Shown: positions 22,068 to 35,555, numbered from the stretch's first letter. The stretch: DNA of 64,000 nt from Aspidiotus rigidus (GCA_035079385.1 JAVHKY010000054.1:5991501-6055500); one strand, 5' to 3'. Notes: generated from the letters alone by a model not told the origin. A program made the numbers and translations.

Positions 22068-22388
22068 ACAATAAGTTTGTAGGAGATTTTTTCTAACGTG
22101 ATGGAACTGTACATGCTTAAAGAATGAAATATTGCATTCTTTGGTAGCTGGGCTGATATTTCATTCTTCAATACAATAAGATACAGTATACTGAAGGCTG
22201 AAAATGGAGACGCACGAGCAGAGCGTGTCAGTCAGCCAGCTAGTTGGCCTAACACACTGAATACTAGGTTTATATTGAGATAAGGAATACTGATAAAGGG
22301 GGAACATGATCGAGTTCGACGTATCAAAAGTCAAAGCAGCACACAGAAAATGCTACGCTACGGTTTTCTAGAAAAGACATGTTACCAT
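22068..22388. other. Spacer between Penelope A and B with a small hairpin
   Basis: No gene. AAAGAATGAAATATTGC and an inverted match to it lie at about 22118-22165. The last 12 bases (22377-22388, ACATGTTACCAT) are the target duplication of Penelope B. Confidence 0.5.
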
Positions 22389-22690
22389 AGAGAAATATAC
22401 TCGCAAAGAGTAACGAAACCAAATACTAGAACCGCAATAAAACAAACAAACCGAGCGCTTTCGGCTAAACAGCCATTCTCACGGTATAGAAAGCGACTGA
22501 ACCCAACACCAACAAGAACGAGTAACAACGAACGAGGAGGTCATGACTGAACCAGCGCGTCATCGAAATGTGAATCATTCTCATAGACTAATTCAATCAA
22601 TCCCTCCTCAGGAATGTACCTGTTCACCACGGTAATGTCTTTAATACTCCAAGTTCTAAGATGAGGGATGACGAATTAGATCTAGGTGAC
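22389..22690 (-). repeat. Inverted copy of Penelope B 3' end
   Basis: Reverse complement of the terminal ~300 bp, including the final ~25 codons of the endonuclease gene and a hammerhead-like motif at 22450-22485 on the minus strand. Confidence 0.88.
22450..22485 (-). ncRNA. Hammerhead-like motif, inverted copy in Penelope B
   Basis: Same elements as the 24732-24768 copy on the opposite strand, with one base fewer before stem II. GGCT/AGCC stem II, GAAA and AGCGCT are kept; core reads GTGAGAA. Confidence 0.4.
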
Positions 22691-24676
22691 GATGGAATTA
22701 TTTAACAGTTTCAGCCCCGTGTCATAAATCATAGTAGCACGGAGTTCAACCGTGATGAGATGACACTTCTGGAGAAGGGATTGAAGTTCGGGCTCCCCCC
22801 TCTAAAAAATCAGGAGACGTTGGCGAATGTTGTAGCTGATTTAGCTATAAAAATCGGCCCTGGCGTAAATACCCAGAAAAAATGTGCTGAAATTGTTCGT
22901 AATACCCCCCTCCCTCGCATAAGTGAAGCAGGGAGTGAATTGATAGTGGGTCTGAGGAGGAAAAGCTAGTAATTACCAAAGCTGACAAAGGGAATGATGT
23001 CGTAGTGATGAATAAGGCTTCCTACGTCTCTAAGGTTTACGAGGTACTTGGCCAATGTGAGGCTAAGGAGGCCCCTCTCTTTGATTTTCCAAAATTCGTT
23101 AAAGAGGCTAGGAAACTTATTAATGGTAGTGAGGTAATCATTAAGAGCCCATCTCTAAAGAAAGCTATCTTGGAGCCGAATCCCGTTCCTCCCCTCCTTT
23201 ACGGGTTGCCGAAGGTACACAAAGAAAATGTGCCGATGCGGCCGGTTGTTTCGTTCGTTTCCTCCCTTACATACTCCCTCGCTAAGTTCCTGGATAGATG
23301 GTTCAAAGCTCGTGTGGAGGTTGAGTCTCCCTATTCAGTTAAGAATTCGAGCGCCCTGGCTGAAAAATTGAAGGACACATACCTTCCTCCGGGTTCAATT
23401 CTGTGCTCGTTTGATGTCGTTGGGCTTTTTCCTAATATTCCCGAGGCTACCACTATGCAACAAATAGGCAAACTGCTCGTAGAATGTGGTACTCCTCACA
23501 ATGAATTTGGCGAATTTTTCGACCTATTGAACGCCGTTGGTCACTAATTTTTGTAAGTTTGATGATAAATATTTCGAGTTCCCTGAGGAGGTAGGGATCC
23601 CTATTGGTTCCCCCCTAGGCTCTCTTATTTCGGAAGTTTTTATGTCTAAATTTGAGGTTGACCTGTTTTCTTCGGGCCAGGTGTTTTTGAATCACGTTTT
23701 CTATTGGCATAGGTACGTGGATGACATATTGTGTGCGTGGACCGGTCCTGCGGAGCTCCTTAGTGAGTTTCTCGCTTATTTAAATAGTTTATATCCGTCC
23801 ATCAAGTTCACTCTTGAAGTTGGCGGCTTATCAATTAATTTTCTGGACTTAACCATAACCGTCATTGACGGGGTCCATGATTTCGGTATTTACCGGAAAA
23901 GTACTTTGACCGATATTGCTATTCACGGGTCGTCTTTCGTACCTTTTGCCCATAAAGTTGCTACATTCAATAGTTTAATATATCGCCTCACTCAGATCCC
24001 GTTGAGTGAGGTAGCGTTTAATAAGGAACTCGTGACGATAAAGCACTTGGCTAGAGTGAATCAGGTCAAAGTGGACATTGACCTCATGGTCCGGAGGAGA
24101 CTTACAAGAAAAAGTCTCGATTCTACTACCTCCCTCCCCCGCCATTTGCATCTTGATAGGCGTAAACGGTGGATTAGGATGCCGTTTTTGGGGAAGTTTT
24201 CTTCGGAGGAGAGCCGTGTCCTCCGTCCCTTTGGTTTCCGACCGGCGTTCTATAGTACCAATACGGTGAAGAGCCTTTTGGTCAAGTTAAAGGATCCGAT
24301 ACCGATGGCCGAGAGGGAGGGTGTTTATAGGGTGGCCTGTGGTGATTACCCGAGTGTGTACATAGGGATGACTAGCCGTCAATTCAAAATTAGAGTTGAT
24401 GAACTCAGGAAAGCATGGGAAAAAAGAAAAGTAGGGGAGTCGGCGTTTGCTGACCACTTAATTGAATGTGGTCACAGCCTCAAAGAGGGATCTGAAGTTC
24501 TCCTCCACAGGGAAAAATCTTATTTTAGGCGTTTAGCTTTAGAGGAAATCGAAATTCATCGTCACCGAAATATTAAAGACATTACCGTGTTAAACAGGTA
24601 CATTCCTGAGGAGGGATTGATTGAATTAGTCTATGAGAATGATTCACATTTCGATGACTCGCTGGTTCAGTCATGA
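22690..24676 (+). pseudogene. Penelope B RT-GIY-YIG endonuclease, two frameshifts, N-terminus missing
   Basis: Coding similarity begins just after the inversion junction (FNRDEMTLLEKGLKFG). The frame is broken near 22965 (after GLRRKS) and near 23540, where the segment normally read as a Trp-Ser-Pro-Asn-Phe-Cys box is disrupted. The pieces are 22760-22969, about 22973-23547 and about 23537-24676. The RT core is otherwise good: KVHKENVPMRPVVSF, SFDVVGLFPNIPEA, PIGSPLGSLISEVFM and an intact catalytic YVDDIL. The C-terminal GIY-YIG domain has lost expected residues: the second Cys of the Cys pair is Tyr (CGDYPS) and the usual Glu-His pair reads Glu-Leu (DELRKAW). The endonuclease is probably inactive even without the frameshifts. 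Confidence 0.88.
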
Positions 24677-24868
24677 CCTCCTCGTTCGTTGTTACTCGTT
24701 CTTGTTGGTGTTGGGTTCAGTCGCTTTCTATACCGTGAGAATGGGCTGTTTAGCCGAAAGCGCTCGGTTTGTTTGTTTTATTGCGGTTCTAGTATTTGGT
24801 TTCGTTACTCTTTGCGAGTATATTTCTCTATGATGGATGACCGTAAAATTAAAAAACGCATTGATTCT
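24550..24868 (+). repeat. Penelope B 3' terminal region
   Basis: Contains the last codons, the hammerhead-like motif and a terminal stretch with ATGATGGATGACCGTAAAAT, which would read MMDDRK. This parallels the MSDRK start of Penelope A and supports a start codon located in the terminal repeat. Confidence 0.75.
24732..24768 (+). ncRNA. Hammerhead-ribozyme-like motif, Penelope B
   Basis: Stem I ACC/GGT, core GTGAGAA, perfect stem II GGCT-GTTT-AGCC, GAAA, palindromic stem III AGCGCT, then C. Position 3 is G and position 8 is A, so this copy breaks the 3-8 pair that the other copies keep. Confidence 0.5.
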
Positions 24869-24959
24869 ACATGTTACCATGTTAACTTCTGTATCACGGT
24901 GTCTTTTTTTTATGTTGGGAGGGGGTTGATAAAACACGTCAAAATTCCAACAATTTGAA

Positions 24960-25080
24960 CTACACATGTATAAGAGGAGGGGATATGCAAGAATTTCGAT
25001 TTTCAAGCTGCAAGCCGAAAGCGCTCGTCGTTTTATATTTTTTCTGCGGTTTGTATTGTTTACTCCTTTCGCGTTATAAG
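24960..25080 (+). mobile_element. Penelope terminal-repeat fragment
   Basis: Short scrap with GCCGAAAGCGCTCGTCG followed by TTTCTGCGGTTTGTATTG, resembling the 3' end of element B. The 5' half of the hammerhead core is not recognisable here. Confidence 0.5.
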
Positions 25081-28440
<3,360 letters not shown>

Positions 28441-28499
28441 TTACGGCACATACTGATTAGGAAGGTGAAAAAATAAATCATCTAAAAAGAAATTTATTA

Positions 28500-29063
28500 A
28501 TTCGAATAATTTAATTTACAACCGTATAAAACGAAAATAATACAGGCTGAGCCAGCTTTCGGCTAAAAAGTCATTTTCAAAGCAGTTCGAAAAACTCGTA
28601 CTGAAGTAATTACATTGTACAAACCGAACAGGAAAACGAAAACGCGAGAAGGGAAGAAGGAAGAAGATGCCGGAATCATGGTGATTCATGACTAGAACAA
28701 TAAACCTTTTCGATAAACTCATCTTCTGGAATAAACTGGTCGAGAAGTTTAACTTCAATATCATATTTGTGGCGACGATTTCAATACTTTCAAGAAGAAT
28801 TCTCATTATGAAGCAAGGTAATAGAACCCTCTTTGAACTTATGGTTTTGTAATATAAGGTGGTCGGCAAAAGCAGACTTACCTACAGAATTGGACTTCCA
28901 AGCCTTAATATGCTCTTTCTCTCTTATTTTAAGTTGACGACTAGTTTCGCCTATATAAACGCCCTCACAATCCTGACATTTAATTTTATAAACACCACTC
29001 GACTCATTCTCCGCGAAGCAGAAGAAAATTTGCCCAAATAGGGCAGGCAAATCCATGTATTAG
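28500..29063 (-). mobile_element. Penelope-like 3' fragment with GIY-YIG domain
   Basis: Minus-strand remnant beginning WICLPYLGKFSS (equivalent to the LPFLGKFSS box in elements A to C). It skips directly to the GIY-YIG domain: SSGVYKIKCQDCEGVYIGE, TSRQLKIREKEHIKAW, KSAFADHLI. The Cys pair and EH pair are intact. The frame breaks at about 28790, and a degraded C-terminus (FIPEDEFIEK) follows. A hammerhead-like motif lies downstream. The fragment ends exactly where the next inverted-repeat element begins (29064). It is more diverged than copies A to C and appears to be another subfamily. Confidence 0.8.
28546..28583 (-). ncRNA. Hammerhead-ribozyme-like motif, Penelope fragment
   Basis: Stem I GCT/AGC, core TTGAAAA, stem II GACT/AGCC with one mismatch, GAAA, stem III AGC-TG-GCT, then C. 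Positions 3 and 8 are T and A. Confidence 0.45.
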
Positions 29064-29267
29064 ATCCCGGTTGACGGAAAATGACAGATAATTTTGTCGG
29101 AATGTGGGACCTATGCTGCCATCTGTCAGAATGTGAGGATTCTGTTAGTTCTGTTACAATTCTGTTAAAATTGTGTCACTTCAGGTATCATTTTGTAAAA
29201 ATACTGTTATTATGTGTGTAAAATACTGTGAGGATTCTGCTGTTGAGATTATAGCAGAAAATGTGAT

Positions 29268-29447
29268 AGAATGCTGCCAATCTGTAATATTCCTGTCAAA
29301 ATATCTCTCAAATTGCGTTAGAATATTGCGAGAATTTTGTCATCAAGATTGTGACAGAAAGCTAAAATAATGCTGCCAATCTGCAATATTCTTGTCAAAA
29401 TATCTGTCAATTTGCGTTAGAATATTGTGAGAATTTTGTCGTGACAG
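29268..29447. repeat. Two-copy ~98-bp subterminal tandem repeat
   Basis: AATGCTGCCAATCTG, then TGTCAAAATATCT, then TTGCGTTAGAATATTG and GAGAATTTTGTC occur twice in the same order. This lies in the TGACAG-rich left subterminal zone. Confidence 0.7.
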
Positions 29448-29939
29448 AGGAGCTACAAGAATATTTAGCCGATTAAGTTTCTTACCTAAAAATGAGTCCA
29501 GTTCAATATTAATCGAGCTAGCCTAGAACCTGCTCATCATTTCCCTTGTTGGCTTCTGGTTTGCAGCCTGAAATTTTTTTTCGTTTTCCTCTCTCTTAGC
29601 TCAGCTGTAAGGTAAACTTAGTTTAATGTCATCTTATGCGTAAGTTAACTCTTTTTCTCCAAAGCGTTTAGAGTCTCTTCTAAAAATGTTATGATCACAT
29701 CCAACAGAGGTTGAACTTCCTGATTCCAATTCTTTATCATTTTCAAGTTTCACAGAAAATTCAAGACGCTCATTATCGCTTACCGTCAACTTTCTTGCGG
29801 TCCTCTGAACCTCATAATGAACTTTTTCAAGTTGAAAATTCCTGATTTCTATCTTCAATTTGTTCCTCATGCCACGCGCCATAAAGAATTAAATAGTCAT
29901 AGAACGACTAAGAATTTACCACACCCTAACTTACTCCTT

Positions 29940-30140
29940 CCTTTTCCCAGGGCCGTCCACTCCACCCTCATGCCAATACTGCCAAGCTGAGGAGTTATAT
30001 GTCTCCCATTTCTCCACTTTTCCGTCCTCAAGAAACCATTCTATGTCCCCTCCCAAGTCTCCTTTGTTCTCTTCAAAAACCAGGATCCATTACTGACGCT
30101 CTTGACTTCCTCCGGTCCTTATAATAATAATATTAAAGCA
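29940..30140 (+). pseudogene. 3' end of a second LINE (C-terminal zinc-knuckle scrap)
   Basis: A plus-strand frame reads CQYCQAEELYVSHFSTF, a C-x2-C-x8-H arrangement like the cysteine/histidine knuckle at the end of many LINE reverse transcriptases (the last Cys would be Phe here). Further codons contain in-frame stops. The segment then ends in CTTATAATAATAATATT, a short TAA-type tail. The RT domain itself is absent. It lies tail-to-tail with the minus-strand RTE-like LINE. Confidence 0.45.
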
Positions 30141-30176
30141 GGAACATCTTATGAATACATATAATTATAATTATAA

Positions 30177-30660
30177 TTACAATGGCCCGATATTTCGGGC
30201 ATAGGCCTCCCTCAACCTAACCCACTCACATCTGTCAAAGGCTACCCTGTGGTATAATTTGTTTCCCCCATAAATTTTATTACATCGTCGTCCCACCTCA
30301 TTTCCGGTTTCCCTCTTTTCCTCCCAGTCTTCAAGTACCAGTTTTTGATGCAATACGACCATCTTTTTCCATTTTGTCTTGAGACGTACCCCACCCAGTC
30401 CCATTTTTGTCTTTTTGCTGCGAATAAAAAGTCGTTTCTATTATGTAGCCTTTGCCTAATTTTTAACAGGTTAATTTTATCTCTTCTCCTTACCCCGCAT
30501 AATGTTCGCTCCATTGAATTTTGGGTTACTTGTATCTTTTTTTCGTCTTTCTTAGTGGTAGCCCATGTTTGGGAACCATAAATAATTGTGGGTATTATGC
30601 AACTATTGATAATTTTCGTTTTGTTGTTCAGGGTAAAAGGACCTTTGAGAATGTGTTTCA
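30177..30660 (-). pseudogene. LINE ORF2 C-terminal region
   Basis: Continuation of ORF2 after a break near 30660. Readable segments are LKHILKGPFTLNNKTK, then YGSQTWATTKKD, NSMERTLCGVRRRDKI, KWDWVGYVSRQNGKRW, and GRKRGKPEMRWDDD. A further shift near 30265 leads to FDRCEWVRLREAYARN and the stop in the tail. About 25 codons expected between VVYSGR and LKHILKG seem to be missing. The role of this tail in LINE reverse transcriptases is poorly defined; it is the segment most conserved after the RT. Confidence 0.82.
30185..30200 (-). other. Stem-loop at the LINE 3' end
   Basis: GCCCGA-AATA-TCGGGC on the minus strand: a perfect 6-bp stem with a 4-base loop. It overlaps the last ORF2 codons, 6 bases before the stop and the ATTATA tail. 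A terminal stem-loop is a plausible recognition site for the reverse transcriptase; that role is inferred. Confidence 0.5.
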
Positions 30661-31448
30661 GCGACCAGAATAGACTACTTCTTTAACTACTTTTAATTCT
30701 TTTCCTTCTATTGTTACCTTCAAATCGCTATCATCTGGGCACATAATTTCTGTTTTATTTGTATTTATTTCAAGGCCTTTACTTTTTCCTTTCTCATTTA
30801 ACTCGTTCATCATTTCCTTTAGCTCGGTCATTGAGTTTGCGAAGATGACTAGACCATCAGCATATCGAAGATTACTCAAGTATTCCCCATTTATATTTAT
30901 ACCTTTCTTTTCCCAATTTAGTTCTCGAAATACCTCTTCTAACACACTATTGAACAGCATCGACGACATTGGGTCACCCTGCTTAACCCCCTTCTTAACG
31001 TCGAAAGGTTTTCCACTTATATCTGTTTTAATTCTTGCTTGGGGTTTCCTGTAGATTTCTTTTACGAATTCTATGTATTTTTTTTGTTCTACTTGGTTTT
31101 CTAATGCTTGTATTAAGCTACTGTGCTTGACCGAGTCAAAGGCTTTCGTATAGTCTATGAAGGCCATATATAGGTCTCTTCTATATTCCTTACTTTTTTC
31201 GATCAGTTGGTTGATCAAGAAAAGATTATCAATTGTGGAGAAGTTTTGCCGGAAACCGGCTTGTTCCGTCGGTTGTTGAGCTTCTAGAGAATTTTTTAAC
31301 CTGCTAACAATTATTTTGGCAAAAATTTTGGCTATTGTGGGACTGAGGCTTATTGGTCTGTAGTTTGATATATTACTTTTCTCGCCTTTCTTGTGTATTA
31401 CTATTATTTCGGATAGATTCCAATTTTCAGGTACCTTACACGTACTCA
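30658..31448 (-). pseudogene. LINE ORF2 reverse transcriptase domain, active site mutated
   Basis: Contains the RT landmarks in order: PENWNLSEIIVIHKKG, NYRPISLSPTIAKIF, EQAGFRQNFSTIDN, MAFIDYTKAFDSV (first catalytic Asp), VKKGVKQGDPMSSMLF. The active-site box reads RYADGLVIF where [FY]xDD is required, so the second catalytic Asp is Gly. It is joined to the upstream endonuclease part by a 1-base frameshift at about 31446-31449. TTG at 31449 is only the point where this frame opens, not a start codon. Confidence 0.9.
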
Positions 31449-33122
31449 ATTGACTAGGTTATAGAGTTCTGCCAGCTTTTTTATTAGTTCCTTTCCACCG
31501 TAGAGTATATGCTCATTTCTTATTTTATCGGGACCTACTGCTTTATTTCTTTTTAGATTTTTGACGACCTTCTCTACCTCATCAAGTGTTATCTCGGGTA
31601 CTTCATCCTCCTTCGACGTACTATTTTTCTGCTTAACTCTCTTATCGTTGTATAAGTTTTCATAAAATTCTGTGGCTATTTTATTTATACCCTGTCGGTC
31701 ATATACTCTCTCTCCATGTTTGTTTGTTAAGTAGGTGAGCCAATTTTTTCCTACGGATAAACTATTTCTTATTTTTTTTGTGCTCTGGGTTTCCTCCAAA
31801 ATTTCTTTTATCATATTGTTTCTCTTATCTGAGTTGTACTTTCTGAGTTTCTGCTTTATTAACTTACAAATTAAATTAAATTCTATTTTTTGTATTTTGG
31901 AGAGACCTTTGTTCTTCATACTTTCACGCCTATTGATAAGCTCCCTAATGTCACGTGGTAGTTTACTACTCTGATCTACTTTGTACTTTTTATCTTCCTC
32001 ATTCCTTTCAATGTTACTAATTGCATTCTTACAGGCTTCAATTATAAATTTGGACAGATCATCGATTGTTTTTCTTTTACAGTCATTATTTAAAATTTGT
32101 TCGAGTCTTTCTACATATTCTGTCTTAGCTTCTTCCAAATTGACTTCTCTTCTTCTCATACTTCGATTGTAACGCCATTTATCTGTCTTCATTTCACATC
32201 TTATTAGTCGATGGTCAGAGTCGTAGTTAAAACCACTCATTACATTGAAGTTACTAATTAGTCGTGTGTTGGTTGGGACTAGTATGTAATCTATTTGAGT
32301 CTTATAGTCTCGATTAGGGGAGATCCACGTCCACATTCTACCCTTTCGTTTCTTAAACAGCGCATTTACTATTTTCAGTTGGTGCTCTTGACAGAATCTT
32401 ATTAATTTCCATCCTCTTTCATTTCTTTTCCCATAATTGTACGGTCCCATGACGTTTTCTTCTTCACTTTCCCGTTGACCTATTTGGCTATTGAAGTCTC
32501 CCATTATTACTAGTCTGTTTTTCATATTTACTTCAAGTTTTTGTATGTATTCACTAATTTTATCATAAAATTCATTGCTTACAACTTCTTCTGAGACTGC
32601 CGTTGGTGCGTATACCTGAATTATCGTAAGAGTGTTATTGCCGTTCAAATTTAGTTTGAGACTTGCTATTCTATCATTTATTCCTTCAAAAGCTATTATT
32701 CTGTCTCGTGTGTTCTTATTAATTAAGAATCCCACCCCCTTTTGTCCTCCTTTACTTCTGGCGTAACAGAACACATTCCCTGCTTTTGTTTCTATCATTC
32801 GTTCGCCTTCTCTCCTTACTTCTGATACACCAAGTACTTCTATTTCGTGTTTTTGTATTTCACTCTCTAGTTCATTCAGCTTGTCGTTGTTCATCAGGGA
32901 CCTTACATTTAGGGATGCAATCGAGATTTCTTGGAAATTCTTTTCGTATTTTTTATTACTCATAAATTTTTTAATGCTTAGTTTATCTCTACTACTATTA
33001 ATGATTTTATTATCATTATTACTATCAACTTTATTTTTACATACCACTGAGGGGAGATGGTCTACTTGCCCTGGTTGACCAGACGTGACTGGGCAGGGGG
33101 GTTCGGCTCGACATACTATCAT
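31446..33122 (-). CDS. LINE ORF2 N-terminal part: EEP endonuclease and linker, 558 aa
   Basis: Begins with ATG at 33122, overlapping the ORF1 stop as ATGA. The exonuclease/endonuclease/phosphatase domain spans about residues 65-315 with family motifs intact: IASLNVRSL, LGVSEVRRE (Glu), IIQVYAPT, VIMGDFNSQIG (Asp, Asn), QIDYILVP and SDHRLIR. This enzyme nicks chromosomal DNA to prime reverse transcription. A coiled, lysine-rich linker follows, then the start of the RT region (KAVGPDKIRNEHI) before the frameshift stop at 31446. The endonuclease itself could fold, but without an intact RT the product is useless for retrotransposition in cis. Confidence 0.88.
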   Translation of the reverse strand: MIVCRAEPPCPVTSGQPGQVDHLPSVVCKNKVDSNNDNKIINSSRDKLSIKKFMSNKKYEKNFQEISIASLNVRSLMNNDKLNELESEIQKHEIEVLGVSEVRREGERMIETKAGNVFCYARSKGGQKGVGFLINKNTRDRIIAFEGINDRIASLKLNLNGNNTLTIIQVYAPTAVSEEVVSNEFYDKISEYIQKLEVNMKNRLVIMGDFNSQIGQRESEEENVMGPYNYGKRNERGWKLIRFCQEHQLKIVNALFKKRKGRMWTWISPNRDYKTQIDYILVPTNTRLISNFNVMSGFNYDSDHRLIRCEMKTDKWRYNRSMRRREVNLEEAKTEYVERLEQILNNDCKRKTIDDLSKFIIEACKNAISNIERNEEDKKYKVDQSSKLPRDIRELINRRESMKNKGLSKIQKIEFNLICKLIKQKLRKYNSDKRNNMIKEILEETQSTKKIRNSLSVGKNWLTYLTNKHGERVYDRQGINKIATEFYENLYNDKRVKQKNSTSKEDEVPEITLDEVEKVVKNLKRNKAVGPDKIRNEHILYGGKELIKKLAELYNLVN

Positions 33123-33982
33123 TTTTTCTTCGGCTGTTTATTTGTGTTTCGGGTTCTGACTCCTTGGAATTCCGTGATCGATTGTTGTCTGTTTCTTAAC
33201 TTGAGATTTTCCGAATTATTCTTCCCGGCATAATTTTGATGGATCTTTTTCTGAATAACAGTTGGTTCTTCCTCTTCAACTTCTTGCTGTTCGTTACTTT
33301 CGCTTTTCGTTTCATCACCAACTTCGTTACCTACATCTGTGATTTTTTCGATATTCTCTATTTCTTCTATTTCGTTAATTCGTTGAGCTGGTTCTTCCTC
33401 GCTTATTTTGACATATATTTTCCCTTCTCGGCTCCACGCTGACTTTATTAGCCCTCTTTTCTTCAATTCATTTGCTTCTCGTAGGATTTCTGAATTCTGC
33501 CGGGTCAGCTGTTCACTGACAAATATACCCTCTACCTTCTTAATTTTTGAGGTTTTAATCATTTCAACCTTTTTATCACGGTCATTAAAACGAACTACTA
33601 TTGCTGGTATGTTTTTGTTTGATGATAATCTATGGGCTGCGTGAATATCATATTCGTTTAATTCAACTCCCAGTTTTGATGCTACCCATTTTACTTTTTC
33701 TCGAACACATTCGTTTTCGGATGTTGATACTCCATTTATAATTACATTGTCTCTTCGGCTGTACTGCTCCATTTCATCCATGCGTTTCGTTAGTGCTTTA
33801 TTTGCCACTTGCAAATTTTTAACCTCTTCTTTCAGTTCGATATTTTCTTCTTTTAACGAACATATATCTTCAGTTATGCCAGTTAAAGCTTGTTGCGTGG
33901 TTGTTACCGTGATTCTTATCGTGCTTATCTCTTGTATTAACTTCTTCCACTCGGTTTGGAATTCTTCGTCGAATTTCGACAT
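33119..33982 (-). CDS. LINE ORF1 protein, 287 aa
   Basis: RNA-binding ORF1 protein of the LINE. I take the ATG at 33982 (MSKFDEEFQ); the frame is open 12 codons further up, but without an ATG. Residues about 35-85 form a leucine-rich coiled coil (LKEENIELKEEVKNLQ). Then comes QYSRRDNVIINGV and an RRM-like fold with AAHRLSSNKNIPAIVVRF and FVSEQLTRQNSEIL, ending KSAWSREGKIYVK, as in L1-type ORF1 proteins. The C-terminal ~80 residues are acidic and low-complexity (EIEEIENIEK, EVEEEEP). The frame is intact. Its TGA overlaps the ORF2 ATG by two bases, suggesting termination-reinitiation. Confidence 0.82.
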   Translation of the reverse strand: MSKFDEEFQTEWKKLIQEISTIRITVTTTQQALTGITEDICSLKEENIELKEEVKNLQVANKALTKRMDEMEQYSRRDNVIINGVSTSENECVREKVKWVASKLGVELNEYDIHAAHRLSSNKNIPAIVVRFNDRDKKVEMIKTSKIKKVEGIFVSEQLTRQNSEILREANELKKRGLIKSAWSREGKIYVKISEEEPAQRINEIEEIENIEKITDVGNEVGDETKSESNEQQEVEEEEPTVIQKKIHQNYAGKNNSENLKLRNRQQSITEFQGVRTRNTNKQPKKK

Positions 33983-34150
33983 TTCACTAATTGAACGTAC
34001 ACCTGAATACACTAGCACAATGAATGAACGCGCAAAGACACGACTTGCAGTAATGCGTTATCAATACGAACTCCCCGGTCCTTATACTGTCACAAATTCA
34101 TTGAACCCCAATATTTTTTCCCAAAGTAAAAGCTAACGACCCCCTATGTA

Positions 34151-34245
34151 TAGTACAATAGCTTGTTGAAAAAAAAAAAAAAAAAACAGAAAGAAAGAAA
34201 GAAAAAAAAAGAAAGAAAAAAAGAAAAGAAAAAAACTTCAGGAAT
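34151..34245. repeat. A-tract and GAAA-rich low-complexity DNA
   Basis: An A18 run at about 34169-34186, then AGAAAGAAAGAAAG and A-rich sequence, immediately beyond the LINE 5' end. Confidence 0.8.
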
Positions 34246-35555
34246 ATTGAGAATCAAAATTGTTTTCACTTTTTCATTCAAAATTAATTAATTCTTCTCA
34301 TGCCCTAGTTTAAAATAATTATGTACATGCATTTTGGGCCTTCAAGAAAAACTTGGAAAACTTCTCTAGACAATTTTTCATCCATCAACTCATTTTTAGA
34401 TAATTATTGGTTGCCTTATACTTCAAAATTGATTAAAGTCCCTAAGTCCATAAGAGTTTGATTATCTAGTTTGAGAGCTATGTTTATTATTATAATTAGA
34501 GTCAGGGTTTCTCGGAAATTGTCAAAACCTTTTTCTAAGGGTAGGAAGCTTGGAAATCAGATAGAAGTTCAGTCTTTCTTTTCAAAAAGTTCTACAGATT
34601 CTTCGGGTCTTAGAATTTTTTTCGAGTTGCCTAACGTGTACAGAGCCAATTCAAACTTATATCAAACATTACAGATGGAAGTATATTTTGTGTTTACGCG
34701 GAAAATTTGACAAATCCTGTAAAAAAATTTTATTTTGCCAAAATTGGGGCTTAAAGCAGAATGAGGCCGAAAATGACCAGTTTGTTATAATATCTCGTCC
34801 AAAATTATAAAATCTTGAACAAACTTTGCTGAATTTTGCTGAAAATAAGCAAAATTCAGCAATTTTGGTAAGAATTGGATAGTATTTTTTTATAAGTATT
34901 TTTAGTCCAAAATTGAAAAATTAAAAATTTTGATAAAAAAATTTGCTATGGTTTTGTATTGATGAGTTTGATCCACAAAATTTGTTTATTTTGAGGAAAA
35001 ACCCCATAATTTTAATAGAAATTGAATAATTCGAGTTGTGAGTTTGTAAAAGCACTAAAAACGCATGTTTTTCATTTTTTTTTTTTTTTTTTTTTTTTTT
35101 TTCAATGCCAAATAATGCCAAAAATGTAACATTAAATTGCTAAAACTCCTCATTTCTAGCGTTGAAAATACGGACTCTGATTAAAATTTTATTGAAAAAC
35201 AAAAAAATTATTATCACTAAATCCGTATTTTTATTCTGAAAAATCATTCAAATTTCTTTTTAAATAATTATCGTTTGGTCATCAATTTGAAACGAAAAAA
35301 TTACAGGGTTAATTATAATCGCACATCAAAAAAGAATGTTTGAACAGCAAATCTGTGAGCAGCAGAAAGGAATGAGAGAACAGTTAAAAAGTGTATGAAA
35401 TGAACAGCAATGATACACAGTGAATAGAATTGGTGGAACATTAAAAATGATATTTTTTCAGCAGCAAAATAATATTGAAATGAACCCGTTTTTGACACAA
35501 ATATGCCGGCCTTCCGAAACATCATGATAGGCAACTTCAAGAACAGTAAGATTAA
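34246..35555. other. AT-rich interior of the inverted-repeat element
   Basis: No coding similarity. Repeated AAAATTTTG and CAAAATT phrases and a T28 run at about 35075-35102. It presumably represents decayed internal sequence of the Mutator-like element. Confidence 0.4.

Larger units (their letters stand above)
22389..24868 (+). mobile_element. Penelope-like element B with 12-bp target duplication
   Basis: The 2480-bp element is flanked by ACATGTTACCAT on both sides (22377-22388 and 24869-24880). It opens with an inverted copy of its own 3' end (22389 to about 22690, matching 24550-24868, interrupted by ~38 bp of extra sequence). It then switches to the sense strand at an internal point of the gene, so the gene's N-terminus is absent. 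This 5'-truncated-plus-inverted form is usual for Penelope-like elements and implies a dead copy despite fairly good coding sequence. Confidence 0.92.
30150..34150 (-). mobile_element. Nearly full-length RTE-like LINE
   Basis: Minus-strand non-LTR retrotransposon with, in order, a short 5' leader, ORF1 (33982-33119), and ORF2 with apurinic-like endonuclease, reverse transcriptase and C-terminal region (33122 to about 30177). It ends in a repeated ATTATA tail immediately after the ORF2 stop. ORF2 has at least two frameshifts and an RT active-site substitution, so the copy is dead. The EEP endonuclease and the distinctive C-terminus (GRKRGKPEMRWDDDV, then WVRLREAYA) fit the RTE/BovB group; an ORF1 of this size is less usual for that clade. 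Confidence 0.88.
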
